Shown: in pieces, positions 5,458 to 6,832 of the stretch
Numbering within the stretch: the first letter of the stretch is position 1
How the letters are laid out: the number at the start of each line of letters is the position of its first letter
Assembly (NCBI GenBank): GCA_937868145.1
Contig: CALMMH010000128.1
Location: 1 to 6,832 of the forward strand
Direction of reading: 5' to 3'
DNA length: 6,832 bases
From: an uncultured Phycisphaerales bacterium
GTDB lineage: Bacteria > Planctomycetota > Phycisphaerae > Sedimentisphaerales > Anaerobacaceae
Notes under the pieces: generated by a model
Database searches by the model: none
Seen by the model: the letters and a program-made list of their open reading frames with translations, nothing else
Told to the model about the DNA's origin: nothing
Position numbers and translations under genes: made by a program

Positions 5458-6832
5458 TCAAACGACGTACGTCGATGCGGCGGTGGTGCCGCCGCGGCCG
5501 GTCCAGTTCGTGTGGAAGAACTCGCCTCGCGGTTTGTCCACTCGCTCGTACGTGTGAGCGCCGAAGTAGTCGCGCTGGGCCTGGAGCAGGTTGGCCGGCA
5601 GGCGATCGTGGCGGTACCCGTCGTAGAAGGACAGGGCCGAGCCGATCGTCGGCGTCGGGATGCCCAGCTTGATGGCCGTGGTGACCACGCGGCGCCAGGC
5701 GCCGTTGGCCTTGCTGACCGCGCTTTTGAAGAACGGATCCAGCAACAGATTCGGCAGATCGGTTCTCGCGTCGAACGCCTCTTTGATCTTCCCGAGGAAG
5801 ACGGACCGGATGATGCAGCCGCCGCGCCAGATCGACGCGATCGCGCCGTAGTTCAGGTTCCACTTATGCTCCTTGGCGGCCTCTCGCATCAGCATGAAGC
5901 CCTGGGCGTAGCTGATGATCTTGGATGCGTACAACGCCTGGCGAAGGTCGTTGACCATGTTGGCCTTCTTGCCGCGGAACGCGCCCTTGGGGCCCGCGAG
6001 CATCTTGGATGCATCAACGCGTTCGTCCTTGAGGGCTGAGAGACAACGGGCAAAGACCGCCTCTGCGATCAACGTCAGCGGCTGGCCGAGGTCCAGCGCC
6101 TCGATCACGGTCCACTTGCCGGTGCCTTTCTGGCCCGCGGTGTCGAGGATCAGGTCGATCACGGCCTGGCCCTCCTGGTCCTTGACCGCGAGGATGTCCG
6201 CGGTGATTTCGATCAGGTACGAGTCCAGCTCCTCCTGGTTCCACTCGGAGAAGACCTGGTGCATTTCCTCGTTGGTCATGCCCAGGCCCTCTTTCATGAT
6301 CTGGTAGGTCTCGCAGATCATCTGCATGTCGCCGTACTCGATGCCGTTGTGGACCATCTTGACGAAGTGGCCCGCGCCGTTTTCGCCCATCCACTCGCAG
6401 CAGGGCGTGCCGTCGGGAGCCTTGGCTGCGATCTTCTGGAAGATCGGTTTGACGTGCTCCCAGGCTGCGGGCGAGCCGCCGGGCATGATGGCCGGGCCCA
6501 GCAGGGCGCCTTCCTCGCCGCCGGAGACGCCGGTGCCGATGTAGAGCTTGCCCTGGCTCTCGACGAGAGCGGTCCGCCGGATGGTGTCCTGGTAGTTGCT
6601 GTTGCCGCCGTCGATGACGATGTCGCCCGGCGACAGGTGCGGCAGCAGATGCTCGATGAACTCATCCACCGGCTTGCCCGCTTTGACCATCAGCATGATT
6701 TTCCGCGGCGTCTTGAGGCCGGCGACCAGTTCCTCGATCGAGCGACAGCCGATAATATTTTTGCCCTTGGCGCGCCCGTTGACGAAATCGTCCACCTTCG
6801 AGACGGTTCGGTTGAAGACCGCCACGCCGAAG
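5458..6832 (-). CDS. gnd: 6-phosphogluconate dehydrogenase, decarboxylating (5'-truncated)
   Basis: Catalyses oxidative decarboxylation of 6-phosphogluconate to ribulose 5-phosphate with reduction of NADP+, the last oxidative step of the pentose phosphate pathway, in the cytoplasm. 457 residues are visible; the family is about 470-490 long, so only the N-terminal Rossmann glycine loop is outside the window. The apparent GTG at 6825 is an internal valine (FGVAVFNRT), not a start. Counting from that valine: NRT (5-7), the Arg/Thr typical of NADP preference; IDGGNSNY (71-78); GVSGGEEGA (99-107); GAGHFVKMVHNGIEYGD (150-166), with catalytic Lys156 and Glu163; and the C-terminal tail FGAHTYER (421-428), whose His reaches the partner subunit's active site in the homodimer. 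The end, HTNWTGRGG then ASTYVV, is also typical. No frameshift or missing key residue. It ends 20 bases before the structured repeat, which may shape its 3' end. Confidence 0.97.
   Translation of the reverse strand, partial: FGVAVFNRTVSKVDDFVNGRAKGKNIIGCRSIEELVAGLKTPRKIMLMVKAGKPVDEFIEHLLPHLSPGDIVIDGGNSNYQDTIRRTALVESQGKLYIGTGVSGGEEGALLGPAIMPGGSPAAWEHVKPIFQKIAAKAPDGTPCCEWMGENGAGHFVKMVHNGIEYGDMQMICETYQIMKEGLGMTNEEMHQVFSEWNQEELDSYLIEITADILAVKDQEGQAVIDLILDTAGQKGTGKWTVIEALDLGQPLTLIAEAVFARCLSALKDERVDASKMLAGPKGAFRGKKANMVNDLRQALYASKIISYAQGFMLMREAAKEHKWNLNYGAIASIWRGGCIIRSVFLGKIKEAFDARTDLPNLLLDPFFKSAVSKANGAWRRVVTTAIKLGIPTPTIGSALSFYDGYRHDRLPANLLQAQRDYFGAHTYERVDKPRGEFFHTNWTGRGGTTAASTYVV

Overview
The window is GC-rich DNA in which every supported gene lies on the minus strand. 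Read in the direction of transcription (high to low coordinates), it holds: the 3' part of a 6-phosphogluconate dehydrogenase gene (gnd, cut by the window edge), a 104-bp structured inverted repeat, a class I PLP-dependent aminotransferase, a PaaK/CapK-type adenylate-forming ligase, a large exported protein of TIM-barrel glycoside-hydrolase character, and a 45-residue entericidin-like lipoprotein. The last 246 bases show no gene. The gene content, the exported hydrolase-like protein with a putative GH42-like trimerisation domain and the GC content would fit a Planctomycetota/Phycisphaerae-type bacterium. That is an inference from protein style, not from a marker gene.

The genes do not form an obvious single pathway. 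gnd is central carbon metabolism (oxidative pentose phosphate pathway). The aminotransferase and the ligase are neighbours on one strand and could act on related substrates, for example an amino-acid-derived carboxylic acid, but no linking enzyme is present. Both the ligase and the exported protein have a good candidate promoter of their own (TATAAT -10 boxes), so the row is probably several transcription units rather than one operon. The ligase promoter overlaps the stop codon of the aminotransferase gene. The entericidin-like gene also has a candidate promoter, with an inverted repeat over its -10 box and a 9-bp direct repeat upstream of its -35 box.

The two most notable points are these. 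(1) Between gnd and the aminotransferase, two REP-like units in opposite orientation share 20 of 26 bases, and the other six change only as complementary stem pairs. A perfect 14-bp inverted repeat encloses them. The whole folds on paper into a four-way junction with no unpaired base at the junction. (2) The entericidin-like lipoprotein and the unrelated 644-residue exported protein begin with nearly the same signal peptide (13 of 20 residues identical without gaps) and a similar ribosome-binding region, as if one leader had been copied onto two different genes. The entericidin-like gene is short and easily missed.
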